From Pseudomonadota bacterium (GTDB taxonomy: Bacteria > Pseudomonadota > Gammaproteobacteria > Burkholderiales > Ferrovaceae): a stretch of DNA of 6,278 nucleotides. Location of the stretch: the NCBI GenBank assembly GCA_021805725.1, contig JAJZEH010000107.1, forward strand, positions 1-6,278. Direction: 5' to 3'. Numbering within the stretch: position 1 is the first letter of the stretch; each line of letters opens with the position of its first letter. Shown piece after piece: positions 6,256 through 6,278 of the stretch. The translations under genes were made by a program, and so were the position numbers. The notes below the pieces were generated by a model, which worked only from the letters and a program-made list of their open reading frames with translations, was not told the DNA's origin and did no database searches.

Positions 6256-6261
6256 TTCGCC

Positions 6262-6278
6262 ATGATTACCGAGACAAC
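6262..6278 (+). CDS. Start of a divergent gene, cut off by the window (possibly kdsD, arabinose-5-phosphate isomerase)
   Basis: An ATG at 6262-6264 opens a plus-strand frame (MITET) that runs off the window after five full codons. Nothing about function can be read from so few residues. The kdsD suggestion rests only on context: in betaproteobacteria I remember a KpsF/GutQ-type arabinose-5-phosphate isomerase gene divergent from a Kef-type antiporter. No Shine-Dalgarno is visible before the ATG, and the TATAAT at 6248-6253 would start RNA within 1-2 bases of it. The true start may therefore lie further downstream, or the message may be leaderless. Confidence 0.3.

Noticed and set aside
1..6278. 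Signs of a mobile element, defence island, CRISPR array or biosynthetic cluster
   Set aside because: All genes belong to known envelope or ion-transport families in tight co-directional order, with no integrase, transposase, terminal repeats, direct repeats or obvious change in base composition.

Overview
This window reads as a chromosomal segment of a Gram-negative proteobacterium, most likely a betaproteobacterium or a close relative. The base composition is moderately GC-rich by eye. The Mla genes imply an asymmetric outer membrane. The order Kef-type antiporter, mlaF-E-D, mlaC-B, yadG-yadH, with a divergent gene beside the antiporter, resembles a layout I remember from Burkholderiales and related groups. 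I cannot name a genus.

Nearly everything is on the minus strand, so genes run from high to low coordinates. A 656-residue CPA2/Kef-type cation:proton antiporter with a C-terminal RCK module occupies 6238-4268. After a 71-bp gap comes a compact maintenance-of-lipid-asymmetry operon: mlaF (ATPase, 4196-3396), mlaE (permease, 3391-2591), mlaD (MCE protein, 2591-2109), mlaC (periplasmic lipid carrier, 2112-1495) and mlaB (STAS protein, 1498-1205). The neighbours in this run are 4 bp apart or overlap by 1-4 bp. Twenty bases further is an ABC-2 exporter pair, yadG (1184-444) and yadH (440 to beyond the left edge). At the far right, a few codons of a plus-strand gene start at 6262. A TATA-rich, nearly palindromic spacer of 23 bp separates it from the antiporter.

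MlaF, MlaE, MlaD and MlaB would form the inner-membrane MlaFEDB complex. MlaC ferries phospholipid across the periplasm between MlaD and the outer-membrane lipoprotein MlaA, which is not encoded here. YadGH is an ABC-2 system of unsettled substrate, apparently co-transcribed with mla. The antiporter is probably a separate ion-homeostasis function.

I found no mobile element, CRISPR array, RNA gene, tRNA or clear terminator, and no gene-free stretch longer than 71 bp. The segment looks like core genome. The points most worth a second look are a yadG product that appears to lack an internal segment of about 60 residues, the absence of mlaA between mlaD and mlaC, a corrected mlaD start, and the symmetric divergent promoter spacer at the right end. 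I see no previously undescribed system.
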